Shown here: in pieces, positions 35,003 through 44,232 of the stretch
Layout: the number at the start of each line of letters is the position of its first letter
Position numbering within the stretch: the first letter of the stretch is position 1
Assembly: GCF_030913705.1 (NCBI RefSeq)
Contig: NZ_CP133190.1
Location: forward strand, 5,171,501 to 5,235,500
Length of the DNA: 64,000 bases
Direction: 5' to 3'
DNA from: Anaerocolumna sp. MB42-C2
GTDB lineage: Bacteria > Bacillota > Clostridia > Lachnospirales > Lachnospiraceae
Made by a program: the position numbers and the translations under genes
The notes under the pieces: generated by a model
Databases searched by the model: none
What the model was told of the DNA's origin: nothing
The model's input: the letters and a program-made list of their open reading frames with translations, nothing else

Positions 35003-36744
35003 GAGACACCTATGTGCCAAGACCGGACTTTGCAAGGGATAATTGGTATAGTTTAAATGGTACCTGGCAATTTGCATTTGATGAGGACAGAGATAAAGAG
35101 GAACAGGAATGGTTATTTAATAAGCTGCCAAAAGAAATTCTGGTGCCATTTACCTATCAAACGCCAAGGAGCGGAATAGATATAAGTAAGATGCATAATA
35201 TTATATGGTATAAAAGAGAATTTGCTATTCCGGAGCCGATGTTTAATAAACGTATATGGCTGAAATTCGGTGCGGTGGATTATCGTGCCGATGTTTGGTG
35301 CAATGGTGTATATTTGGGAAACCATGAAGGTGGTTATACTCCCTTTGAATTTGAAATAACAAAGCATTTGAAAGAAAAAAATGAACTTTTAGTGAAAGTA
35401 ACAGATTATCCAGATACAGCGCAGCCCAGAGGAAAACAGTACTGGAAAGAACAGACGGACCGCTGCTGGTATATTCAGAACTCGGGGATCTGGCAGAATG
35501 TGTGGCTGGAGGCAACACAAGGCAGTCCGATTAACAATATTAAATTGACACCGGACATTGATACCAACAATGTGGAAGCAATTGTAACAATAGAGGAATT
35601 CAAACCAGGTGATCTTTTGGAAATAGAGATTTCTTATAAAGGAACTATTGTCAAAAGCACAACGGCTACGATAGATGGGTACCGTACAAAAGTGATGATT
35701 AGTCTGCAAGCAGAGGATTTCATAGATGAATTGCATTATTGGACACCCGATACGCCGAATTTATACGATATGCAGGTGGAACTAAAGCGAAATGAAAAGC
35801 TCCAGGACCATATAGAAACTTATTTCGGAATGCGTAAGATCAGTATTGATAACGGCAGAATTTTATTGAATAATTCACCAATTTATTTAAAAATGATTTT
35901 GGATCAGGGTTATTGGAAAGAGAGCGGTCTGACAGCTCCTGATGATGATGCCTTGCGCTATGATATTGAAGTAACGAAAGCGTTTGGCTTTAATGGGGCT
36001 AGAAAACACCAAAAAATTGAAGACCCCAGATATTATTATTGGGCCGACAGAATGGGACTTTTGGTATGGGGAGAAATTCCAAGCGCCTATGAATACTGTG
36101 ATAAGGAGATATGTAACATAACCAGAGATTTGCAAGAGTTTATTATAAGGGATTATAATCATCCCAGTCTCATAACCTGGGTGCCGTTAAATGAATCTTG
36201 GGGAGTCCGTAAGATCCTTGTAGACAGTTGTCAGCAGAACTTTGGAAAAGCACTGTATTTTATGATAAAGGCTATGGATTCTACCAGGCTTGTAAGCACA
36301 AATGATGGCTGGGAAAATGTTTACGCAGACATAGTAGGTATACATGACTATCATACAAAGGGTAAGGAGATCACGGATAAATACACCGAGGAAGCACTTA
36401 AACATCCGGAAAGTATATTTCCAATGGGTAGAAGGTTGTTTTCTTTTAAAGAGACATATCAGGGTGAAAAAAGTGCGTTTATGATAACGGAATATGGCGG
36501 CGTTGCATTAGCTACAGATGCCAATGAAACCAACTGGGGATACGGTGAGGCAGAGCAGGGAGTGGATGCGGTGATTGCCAGATACGCCGATGTAACGAAA
36601 GGCATAATGGAAGTAGAACAGATAATGGGATTCTGTTATACTCAATTAACTGATGTTTATCAGGAAGTAAATGGGCTATTGACAATGGATCACATACCGA
36701 AATTCAATTTTGAAGCCATCAGAAATATTAATAATATGAGATAG
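34999..36744 (+). CDS. GH2-family glycoside hydrolase (beta-galactosidase / beta-glucuronidase-like)
   Basis: 581 residues; a compact GH2 enzyme with no signal peptide. Domains: sugar-binding jelly roll (about 10-165; 'WYSLNGTWQFAFDED', 'VWCNGVYLGNHEGGYTPFEF'), immunoglobulin-like domain (about 170-275), TIM barrel (about 280-570). The acid/base is Glu399 in 'WVPLNESWG' and the nucleophile is Glu498 in 'MITEYGG'. It lacks the extra C-terminal domains of LacZ. Translationally coupled to the GH78 gene, so it likely removes the sugar exposed after rhamnose is cut; whether that is galactose, glucuronic acid or another sugar cannot be read. Confidence 0.88.
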   Translation: MRDTYVPRPDFARDNWYSLNGTWQFAFDEDRDKEEQEWLFNKLPKEILVPFTYQTPRSGIDISKMHNIIWYKREFAIPEPMFNKRIWLKFGAVDYRADVWCNGVYLGNHEGGYTPFEFEITKHLKEKNELLVKVTDYPDTAQPRGKQYWKEQTDRCWYIQNSGIWQNVWLEATQGSPINNIKLTPDIDTNNVEAIVTIEEFKPGDLLEIEISYKGTIVKSTTATIDGYRTKVMISLQAEDFIDELHYWTPDTPNLYDMQVELKRNEKLQDHIETYFGMRKISIDNGRILLNNSPIYLKMILDQGYWKESGLTAPDDDALRYDIEVTKAFGFNGARKHQKIEDPRYYYWADRMGLLVWGEIPSAYEYCDKEICNITRDLQEFIIRDYNHPSLITWVPLNESWGVRKILVDSCQQNFGKALYFMIKAMDSTRLVSTNDGWENVYADIVGIHDYHTKGKEITDKYTEEALKHPESIFPMGRRLFSFKETYQGEKSAFMITEYGGVALATDANETNWGYGEAEQGVDAVIARYADVTKGIMEVEQIMGFCYTQLTDVYQEVNGLLTMDHIPKFNFEAIRNINNMR

Positions 36745-36790
36745 ATGCTAAATATGTAGCCTGAACGGGCAGTAAGTGCATGTAATAAAA

Positions 36791-36830
36791 GAAATTGGGG
36801 CTGTTGTAATCTTAAGACAGCTCCAATTTC
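36791..36830. terminator. Bidirectional terminator between GH2 and response-regulator genes
   Basis: GAAATTGGGGCTGT (36791-36804) pairs with ACAGCTCCAATTTC (36817-36830) with a single G-T wobble; A-rich before and T-containing after. Confidence 0.8.
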
Positions 36831-36878
36831 AATCACTCGGAGTTCCTATAACGTAAATCAATCCAACCTAGTTTTTGT

Positions 36879-38441
36879 TTATGTGAAATGTTCATTATCC
36901 TGTTTATATTCGGAAGGTGTTTTTCCTACAACTGATTTAAATACTTTCATAAAATATTTTTCATTTTGAAATCCGATCCGTTCTGCAATTTCATAGATCT
37001 TAAGAGTAGGGTCCTTAAGCAGTTCTTTGGCATGCTGAATACGTACCAGCTGCAAATATGCAACAAAGGATAACCCTGTTTTCTTTTTAAACAGTGTACT
37101 GAAATAATTAGTATTCATATTGGCAAGATTGGCGGCATATACCAGAGTAATATCTTTTGCATAATGCCGGTTCACATATTGCAGAACCTGATCCACCGGG
37201 GATATGGTATCGTAGGGTTTGAAATTCTTTGCAATGGTTGTGATTCTGGAAACAATTGCGTCAATGAAATCTTTGGCTGTTTGTGAAGCACTTAAAAGAA
37301 ATTCGATGGTTTGCAGCTGATTCAATTGCTTTTCATAGTAACGGTATTGCTCGGCGGTATAAGCAAGTACGGATAATTCAATGATTTTTGCCTGCCGGAT
37401 TAAAATATCAGGTGTACAGTTTAGATCCTTTAACAGATTGTTAAAATAATCTTTAATAATCCGTTCTATCATAACATAATCATTTGTATCCATTGCATGC
37501 CGAATAGGGTGTGACAGGAATGAAGCATCTTCCATTGAGGCAGAAGATTGCAAATCGGATATTGTAAGTACTTGACCAAGATTTCGTGTAACCAAGCGGG
37601 AATCAAGTAAAGATCTGCAGGTTAAACAAGCGGCTGGTATCTGGTCGGGTTCCGGTGAAAAGATAAGAGCTAAGGTGTGTTTCGTAGAATCTGTATTTTT
37701 AGCTGTCGTTATTCTTCTGCAAAACTGTTCTGCTGTATTAGCCTGTAAAGGAACGTCGGAAGCATAATAAAGTAATGCATAGTGGTATCGGTAGGCAGTA
37801 GTGTTACATAAAAGCAGTTTCCATTCAGGTAAAACCAAGGTGAGAATAGAGGTGAAATCCATAATCTGAAATCTTTCACCGTATCCTGCCACGATCAATA
37901 ATGGTTTATCCGGTATTGTGCTTTTTAACATTTCAGTTTTTCTACTTAACTCTGAGGGGGTATTTTGCCCAGTCATGATATCCCACATCAGATTTTTCTC
38001 AAACTGTTGGATTTGTTCCGTATAAGCCAGAGTTTCGTTAATACGCTTAGACTCGGCTTCTGATTTCTCTTTTAGTTGTTCAATAATTCTGAGCAAAGCC
38101 GTCTTAAGTTCTTCTTTCTCAATAGGTTTTAAAAGGTATTCCTTTACGCCATACTGGATTGCTTTTTTTGCGTAATCAAAATCGCTGTAACCGCTGATTA
38201 TTACAAAGGAAAGCCCGGGTTGTTCCTGATCAATTGTTGCAATAAACTCAAGACCGTCCATCAAGGGCATTCTGATATCAGTGATTATAATATGCGGAAA
38301 GAAACTTTCACACAAAGCTAAAGCACTTTGTCCATTTTCCGCTTCCTGGATAGTTTCAACAGGAAGACCCATTTCTTCAATAATTTTCACTAATCCCCGG
38401 CGGATTGTGGAATCGTCTTCAACAATCAGTAATCGGTACAT
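36879..38441 (-). CDS. YesN-type response regulator (REC + AraC HTH)
   Basis: 520 residues. The N-terminal receiver (1-120) has the acidic pocket 'VEDD', the phospho-accepting Asp in 'IIITDIRMPLMDG' and 'YLLKPIEKEEL' with the conserved Lys. A helical linker of about 290 residues follows, then AraC HTHs (about 415-515; 'DITLVYAANLANMNTNYFST', 'IYEIAERIGFQNEKYFMKVF', 'GKTPSEYKQD'). AAGGAGG precedes ATG 38441, which lies inside the kinase gene (16-base overlap), so they are translationally coupled. It is expected to activate the divergent sugar importer at 40451 onward when phosphorylated. Confidence 0.92.
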   Translation of the reverse strand: MYRLLIVEDDSTIRRGLVKIIEEMGLPVETIQEAENGQSALALCESFFPHIIITDIRMPLMDGLEFIATIDQEQPGLSFVIISGYSDFDYAKKAIQYGVKEYLLKPIEKEELKTALLRIIEQLKEKSEAESKRINETLAYTEQIQQFEKNLMWDIMTGQNTPSELSRKTEMLKSTIPDKPLLIVAGYGERFQIMDFTSILTLVLPEWKLLLCNTTAYRYHYALLYYASDVPLQANTAEQFCRRITTAKNTDSTKHTLALIFSPEPDQIPAACLTCRSLLDSRLVTRNLGQVLTISDLQSSASMEDASFLSHPIRHAMDTNDYVMIERIIKDYFNNLLKDLNCTPDILIRQAKIIELSVLAYTAEQYRYYEKQLNQLQTIEFLLSASQTAKDFIDAIVSRITTIAKNFKPYDTISPVDQVLQYVNRHYAKDITLVYAANLANMNTNYFSTLFKKKTGLSFVAYLQLVRIQHAKELLKDPTLKIYEIAERIGFQNEKYFMKVFKSVVGKTPSEYKQDNEHFT

Positions 38442-40261
38442 TGGATTTCCTCCTTAGTTTTCGTATTGTCATTAGGCAGAAAAATGCGAGTGATTACCCC
38501 ACCGGCAGGGTTTTGTTTTATCTGTAAAGCACTTGATTCTCCAAATGTCAGAACCAGACGGCGGTTTACATTCCAAAGGCCGATTCCGCCGCGTGTTTTC
38601 GTATTCTGTGACTGCTGGTCTTTTTTTAATTCATCTTTAAGAACTTGCAAAGATTCTTCGCTGATACCGGAACCGTTGTCAGACACAGTAAGAAGGATTC
38701 CGGCAACGGTCCTGTGAACGGTGAGAACAATTTCCAGTATTCCGATTCTCTTTTTAAAACCATGTTGTATACTGTTTTCCAAAATAGGCTGTAAAGTTAA
38801 AGGCAGAATCTGCACTTCTTTCTGTACAGATTCCGGTATATCAACCCGGAAACTGATTTTATCATCAAGCAGCATATTTTGTATGTTCATGTAATAAGAA
38901 AGGTTTCTTAACTCAATATCCAGAGATACCGGATTTTTTGTCGAGGAAAGAGTGTAGCGCATCAGACCGCCAAGGGAGGTAAGACCAATTTTTAACCTTT
39001 CAGTCTCACCAAGCTCCGCAGCCATTTTCATGGTTTCAAGCGTATTAAAGAGAAAATGCGGATTAATTTGGGATTGCAGAGCCGCCAGCTGGCTTTCTTT
39101 TTGCAGGTTTTCAGAGATATAAACTGTATTTATCAGTTCGTTAATTTTAGCCGACATAATATTAATTTCCTGAGCCAGTTCATCGATTTCATCTTCACCG
39201 TACAAAGGGATTCGTATATCAAAATTACCCTTTTGAATTGTTTTTACGGCAGTTAACATACGACGGATTCTGCGCAGCAGGAATGTGGCAACAAAATACG
39301 AAATGAATAAAATCGCCAGTATAATTCCGAGTGAAACTGCGGTAAAACCATTTCTTGCAGCTCTGGCAGGTGCATCAATCTCTTCCTGCGGTACAATACA
39401 GCCAAGGACAGTATCCAGATTTTTAATCCATAACGTTGAGATATAATAGGACTTGCCGTTTAAATGAATTGTCCTTTTTGATTCTTCCTTTTCATGAATG
39501 AGCTTCCCCGCTTCTTCGGACTTAAGCCAGGCGGACAGATCTGTCTGTTTATCGCCTGTATAAATCAGGTTATCATGATAGGCGGTAAATAAAAAACCGC
39601 TCCCTGCAATCGGTGTTTTGTTAATACCCTCAAATAGATGCTTCGCATCAATAGATACTTCCAACAGAGTGATATTACCGTTATTGGATGATAACAGAGG
39701 GTAGAACCAGGTGTATACCGGTGAGTGTTTATTGGAAGAATACCGATGCTTTCTGGCGGGGTGCCAAACCTCACGGTAATAACCTCCGGCTTTACTTTTT
39801 TCAACGGCGGTTAGGTACCAGGACTCTTTCTCGTATTGGGAGGCCTGTTCCCAGAATTCACTTTCCGGGAGATTTGAGTTTTCGGTGATAAAGCGGAATT
39901 CCTGACCGGATTTTTCGTTTGCTTCAAACCAGGAAAGAGTAGGCATTATCTGGTAATTCATAGTTTTGATTAAGTCTACAGGGTCGTAATAGTTACGGAT
40001 AAAAAAACGGTTAATATCGGTTTGGGTGGATAACAGATGTGCAGACTTCTGTATGTCCTCCACTATCTTTTCCACACCCGACCGCTCCTGTTCCAGACGC
40101 TGGTAAATCGTATTAAGTAACGGCTGGCCTGCATTGGCTACCATCGTATTATATAAATATACCAGGCCTAAGACAATAGGAAAAGATATGGAACATAAAT
40201 AGCATAACATTAATTTAGTTTTGTAACTCGTAGAACGTGATAGTTTGTGAAACATATTCAT
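38426..40261 (-). CDS. YesM-type sensor histidine kinase
   Basis: 611 residues. An N-terminal membrane helix (about 18-38, 'LCYLCSISFPIVLGLVYLYN') and a second at about 300-325 enclose an extracellular sensor domain of dCache type; a HAMP segment follows ('VKTIQKGNFDIRIPLYGEDE'), then the phosphoacceptor 'SQINPHFLFNTLETMKMAAE' typical of LytS/YesM-type kinases and an ATPase domain with 'ILENSIQHGF' and 'DNGSGI'. It forms an operon with the overlapping YesN regulator and is divergent from an importer and glycosidase locus; it probably senses extracellular sugar or the loaded binding protein. Confidence 0.92.
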   Translation of the reverse strand: MNMFHKLSRSTSYKTKLMLCYLCSISFPIVLGLVYLYNTMVANAGQPLLNTIYQRLEQERSGVEKIVEDIQKSAHLLSTQTDINRFFIRNYYDPVDLIKTMNYQIMPTLSWFEANEKSGQEFRFITENSNLPESEFWEQASQYEKESWYLTAVEKSKAGGYYREVWHPARKHRYSSNKHSPVYTWFYPLLSSNNGNITLLEVSIDAKHLFEGINKTPIAGSGFLFTAYHDNLIYTGDKQTDLSAWLKSEEAGKLIHEKEESKRTIHLNGKSYYISTLWIKNLDTVLGCIVPQEEIDAPARAARNGFTAVSLGIILAILFISYFVATFLLRRIRRMLTAVKTIQKGNFDIRIPLYGEDEIDELAQEINIMSAKINELINTVYISENLQKESQLAALQSQINPHFLFNTLETMKMAAELGETERLKIGLTSLGGLMRYTLSSTKNPVSLDIELRNLSYYMNIQNMLLDDKISFRVDIPESVQKEVQILPLTLQPILENSIQHGFKKRIGILEIVLTVHRTVAGILLTVSDNGSGISEESLQVLKDELKKDQQSQNTKTRGGIGLWNVNRRLVLTFGESSALQIKQNPAGGVITRIFLPNDNTKTKEEIQCTDY

Positions 40262-40450
40262 TGTATTGGTCTCCTATAACTGAAAAAAATATACTAAATC
40301 CAATTATTGTTTACTGATTTAGCAATGTTAAAAAGATATAATTTATACAAGAAACGCAAAAACAATTTATGGAATTTGACGAAAAACCAATTTGTTTTAT
40401 TATTCTATCATTTTTTTTTCGTGAAAACAAGTAGTAGTGGAGGAGACATG
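40262..40450. other. Divergent promoter region of kinase and importer
   Basis: 189 AT-rich bases between the YesM kinase and the permease gene. GGAGGAG at 40439-40445 is the permease ribosome site. I see no clear inverted repeat, and promoter boxes are ambiguous. Confidence 0.3.
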
Positions 40451-41404
40451 ATGCAAAAAAAGTTATCAAAATCAGACAGCAGGAAATTTAATATACGTGA
40501 TTTTGCAAAGCAGTGGCAGTTGCAGGCAATGATTATACCGGCAATTATATTTTTCTTTATTTTTTCTTATATTCCGATTTTTGGCCTGGCAAATGCCTTT
40601 TTAAATTATGATTTATCGGATGGTTTCTTTGGAAATAGTTGGGCAGGTCTCAAATATTTTAAGGAATTGTTTCAGGATAAGGATTTTTATATGGCATTGC
40701 GTAATACCTTTGGGATGAGTTTACTGAAATTTGTTTTCACCTTTACAATGCCTATTGTGCTTGCCTTGGTATTAAATGAACTACCATTTACAAAACTTAA
40801 GAAATTGACCCAGACAGGAAGTTATTTACCGCATTTTTTATCCTATGTAATTGTTGCAACCTTATGGATGGTATTTTTGGACAGCAGAGGCCCTATCAAT
40901 GACTTGTTTCTTAAAATCGGTATCGTTTCTAAACCAGTTGATTTTTTAACTGATTCCAAATGGTTCTGGTGGATCGGAGTGGTTATTGACTGCTGGCAGG
41001 AAACCGGTTGGAATGCCATTATCTATCTGGCAGCAATCTCAGGAATCAGCCCTGAATTATATGAAGCCGCATCCGTGGATGGCGCCGGCAGATTAAGAAG
41101 AATGTTCAGCATAACCCTGCGGTCCATATCCGGAACGATAGGTGCGCTGTTTGTATTAAATATGGGTAATCTTCTTAGCGGCGGTCCGGTTGGTTCCAAC
41201 TTTAACCAGTCTTACCTGCTTGGAAATTCATTTAATCATGCCACATCGTATGTATTACAGACTTTTGTAGTAAACACAGGATTAAATCAGCTGCGCTTTT
41301 CCTTTGCTGCCGCTGCGAATCTGATTTTATCAGTACTTTCTGTGTTATTATTGTACTGGGCCAATAAAACATCTAAAAAGACCTTAGGCTCAGGCATTAT
41401 GTAA
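40451..41404 (+). CDS. Sugar ABC transporter permease (LplB type), second importer
   Basis: 317 residues from ATG 40451; an adjacent ATG at 40448 is equally in frame and closer to GGAGGAG. The frame is open upstream to 40307 but without a ribosome site. Six membrane helices ('LQAMIIPAIIFFFIFSYIPI' first) and the EAA loop 'YEAASVDGAGRLRRMFSI'. Unlike the first importer, the permease genes here precede the binding-protein gene. It belongs to the divergent YesN/YesM locus. It pairs with the following permease; the ATPase is not encoded here. Confidence 0.9.
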   Translation: MQKKLSKSDSRKFNIRDFAKQWQLQAMIIPAIIFFFIFSYIPIFGLANAFLNYDLSDGFFGNSWAGLKYFKELFQDKDFYMALRNTFGMSLLKFVFTFTMPIVLALVLNELPFTKLKKLTQTGSYLPHFLSYVIVATLWMVFLDSRGPINDLFLKIGIVSKPVDFLTDSKWFWWIGVVIDCWQETGWNAIIYLAAISGISPELYEAASVDGAGRLRRMFSITLRSISGTIGALFVLNMGNLLSGGPVGSNFNQSYLLGNSFNHATSYVLQTFVVNTGLNQLRFSFAAAANLILSVLSVLLLYWANKTSKKTLGSGIM

Positions 41405-41419
41405 AGGAGGAACGTGGAT

Positions 41420-42304
41420 TTGATTGCAAAAAGCAAAGAAGACCGTATAATTAACATAGTTACCGTTTGTATTTCACTCATAGTTTTAGTAGTGACATTA
41501 TATCCGATTTATTACTGCCTTATTAATTCATTCAACGAAGGCAAGGATGCCGTAAGCGGTGGAATCTATTTATGGCCGCGGGCCTTCACACTGGAGAATT
41601 ATGCGATAGTTTTCCGCAATAAAAGCCTGCTGGGTTCTTTCGCTATGACTGTATTACGAACTGTTGTGGGCACTGTGGTTGCCATTATAGGTACCTCTAT
41701 GGCTGCATACGCTCTTTCTAATAAAAAACTAATAGGTCGTAAATTTTATATGATTTTTGGATTGGTTACTTTATATTTTCCTACCAGCGTGGTGTACTCT
41801 TATCTGTTGTACAGCGAAATTGGGTTATTAAATAAGTTTTTAGTTTATATTTTACCTAATATATTCCAGTTCTATTATATTGTATTGTTTGTCTCGTTTA
41901 TCAGTGAGCTGCCTGAAGCTTTGACGGAGTCGGCTAAAATCGATGGTGCGAATGAATTTGTAGTTCTATTTCGAATCGTTATGCCGTTATCAATGCCTAT
42001 TATTGCCACATTAGCATTGTTTGCTGGGGTATGGCATTGGAATGACTGGTTCCATCCGGCATTCTTTATCACAAATGAAAAACTAATGACACTGCCCGCC
42101 GTACTGATGCGTACAATGTCCTTGACCCAGGCTCAGCAGGAATTACAGAAAGTCATTTCCGTATCGAGTTCGGCTACGGTCACCACTCCCGAATCAATCC
42201 GATATGCAATGCTTGTGATTGCGGTAGCACCCATAACTATTGTTTATCCATATATCCAGAAATATTTTGTGAAAGGAATGATGATCGGTTCTGTAAAAGG
42301 CTGA
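41420..42304 (+). CDS. Sugar ABC transporter permease (LplC/YtcP type), second importer
   Basis: About 294-296 residues. The start is uncertain: AAAGGAGG at 41403-41410 is 9 bases before TTG 41420 and only 3 before GTG 41414; I favour TTG. Six membrane helices, EAA loop 'LTESAKIDGANEFVVLFRIV', and the typical end 'IQKYFVKGMMIGSVKG'. Ten bases or so after the partner permease gene, in an operon with the binding protein and a six-hairpin glycosidase-like protein. Confidence 0.9.
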   Translation: MIAKSKEDRIINIVTVCISLIVLVVTLYPIYYCLINSFNEGKDAVSGGIYLWPRAFTLENYAIVFRNKSLLGSFAMTVLRTVVGTVVAIIGTSMAAYALSNKKLIGRKFYMIFGLVTLYFPTSVVYSYLLYSEIGLLNKFLVYILPNIFQFYYIVLFVSFISELPEALTESAKIDGANEFVVLFRIVMPLSMPIIATLALFAGVWHWNDWFHPAFFITNEKLMTLPAVLMRTMSLTQAQQELQKVISVSSSATVTTPESIRYAMLVIAVAPITIVYPYIQKYFVKGMMIGSVKG

Positions 42305-42379
42305 GTATAAAAGGGGAAGTTACGGAGGGGATAGTTCTTAAGGGTTTATCCCTTAAAATAAAAAAATTGGAGGATTACT

Positions 42380-44131
42380 ATGAAAAAAAGAAAGTTAAGA
42401 ATTTCAGCATTGCTTTTAACAGTGGTACTGACCATGAGTATGCTGGCAGGCTGTAAATCAAATTCCGAAACGAAAGTAAGTAATACTACGGATGAAACCG
42501 TATCCGCTGAAAGCACATCGGATAACGGAACAACAGATAACGGAGCATCCAAAACAACAGAGCAATCAAATGTTCAGCAGGATATTGACTGGGAGAAGAT
42601 AGGCTGGCAGGCAGATCCGGCAGATCTCGAATGGAAGAAAGATACTTCACCTATTAAATTATCCTACTATGTAAACTTTTCATGGTTTGGTCTTAATTGG
42701 GATGATGAAACAGCACGCAGGGTAACGGAGAAGACCGGTGTTGATTTAGAGCTGACCAAACCGGTTTCGGATGACGGACAGAAACTAAACATGATGATTG
42801 CAGGGGATCAGTTACCGGATATTATGACAATTGACAGGAATGACCCGGCGCTGCAAAAGATGATTGACGCAGGACTGGTTTGGTCACTGGATGATTTGAT
42901 TGATCAATATGCACCCAAAATGAGGGATGTTCTTCCAAAAGAAATTTTACAGAACTATCGTTCTAAGGACGGTAAAACATACCGCTTCACCACCTGGGTA
43001 CAAGGCGAAGCATGGCAAAAGGCAGCGAGAGAATATGATCAGATGGTTGGTACCAATCAGCCTGTAATGTCAGTACGGAAAGATTACTACGAAGAAATCG
43101 GATCTCCGGAGATAAAAACACAGAAAGATTTTATTTCTGCACTGGAGAAAATGCATGCGAACCACCCGGATAAGATCGCTTTTTATCCTGCGGATAATGC
43201 AGTTTCTGCAAGCACATTAGCGCTTAATGCATCTATGGGGAACTTAGGAGTTCAGTTTGGTATGAGTAACAATATGACTGATCAGGGCGGTCAAATCCGT
43301 TGGCAGGCACGCAGTCAGGAATTCCAGAACACTATTGGATTCTTACATGAATTGCAGACAAAAGGTTTATTAAACCAGGACCCGTTTATTGATTCAAAAG
43401 ATGTAAATAATGCTAAGATTACAAGAGGCGATGTTATTTCCTATACCTGGGTTATTTCCGACGGCGAAAAAGTACCGGGAGACAATCCGGATACCCAGTA
43501 TACCATTGTAGGACCGTTGGATACTTACAAGCAGATTCGAACAGGTGCAGGCTGGCTTGCCACTGTAATCAGCAAAAAATGCGCAAACCCTGATCGTGCT
43601 ATCCGTTTTCTGGAATATATGAGTTCAGTTGAGGGACATCAGGATGTATCCTGGGGAGTTCAGGGAGATACTTACAGCGGTGATGTTGTGAAAGGACCCC
43701 AATGGCATCTTGTAGACGGCAAACCCACTATGCTTCCTGATTATGTAAAAGATAAAAATGCAGATTGGAGCGGTGTAGCTGCTAAAAACGGTCTGGGGGA
43801 ATATTGGATTGCCTGTAACGAAATGTTATGGAATCTGCCCTGGTGGGATACCAGTAATGAAAAAATGGCAAATTTCAACAAGGTCTATGGACCGAAAGTA
43901 GTATATGTACCGGAACTTGATTTCCAATCTCCTGATCCGGCCAGTGATGAGGGAATTATATTGCAAAAAGCTCATGAATTACTTCAATTGGAAGTACCGG
44001 CTATGGTATTTGCAGAGGACTGGAAAGCAGAGTATACTAAGTTCATTGCTCAGATAGATGAACTTGGTATGGATAGAGTAGAATCATTCTATAATACACA
44101 ATACCAGGAAAAGCTGAAAAGCATGAAATAA
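42380..44131 (+). CDS. Sugar ABC transporter substrate-binding lipoprotein, second importer
   Basis: A 583-residue lipoprotein. Signal peptide with lipobox 'TMSMLAGC' (Cys at about 25) and a Ser/Thr/Asn-rich linker to about residue 65. The body belongs to the long LplA-like group ('LTKPVSDDGQKLNMMIAGDQ', 'LPDIMTIDRNDPALQKMIDA', 'GWLATVISKKCANPDRAIRF'). GGAGG precedes ATG. It is the third gene of the operon and is followed by a stable hairpin (44139-44177) that may raise its mRNA stability relative to the glycosidase gene. Ligand unknown. Confidence 0.92.
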   Translation: MKKRKLRISALLLTVVLTMSMLAGCKSNSETKVSNTTDETVSAESTSDNGTTDNGASKTTEQSNVQQDIDWEKIGWQADPADLEWKKDTSPIKLSYYVNFSWFGLNWDDETARRVTEKTGVDLELTKPVSDDGQKLNMMIAGDQLPDIMTIDRNDPALQKMIDAGLVWSLDDLIDQYAPKMRDVLPKEILQNYRSKDGKTYRFTTWVQGEAWQKAAREYDQMVGTNQPVMSVRKDYYEEIGSPEIKTQKDFISALEKMHANHPDKIAFYPADNAVSASTLALNASMGNLGVQFGMSNNMTDQGGQIRWQARSQEFQNTIGFLHELQTKGLLNQDPFIDSKDVNNAKITRGDVISYTWVISDGEKVPGDNPDTQYTIVGPLDTYKQIRTGAGWLATVISKKCANPDRAIRFLEYMSSVEGHQDVSWGVQGDTYSGDVVKGPQWHLVDGKPTMLPDYVKDKNADWSGVAAKNGLGEYWIACNEMLWNLPWWDTSNEKMANFNKVYGPKVVYVPELDFQSPDPASDEGIILQKAHELLQLEVPAMVFAEDWKAEYTKFIAQIDELGMDRVESFYNTQYQEKLKSMK

Positions 44132-44138
44132 AAACATT

Positions 44139-44177
44139 GGCCGGGAATGCAGGGATTACTCCTTTCCATTCCCGACC
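44139..44177 (+). terminator. Hairpin after the binding-protein gene
   Basis: GGCCGGGAATG pairs with CATTCCCGACC (10 of 11 pairs), followed by a moderately T-rich stretch. Likely a partial terminator or mRNA stabiliser between binding protein and glycosidase gene. Confidence 0.55.
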
Positions 44178-44232
44178 TGTATTTTATACTTGAGTGTTTT
44201 ATGGGGAAAATTAACTGTCATGGAGGAAAGGA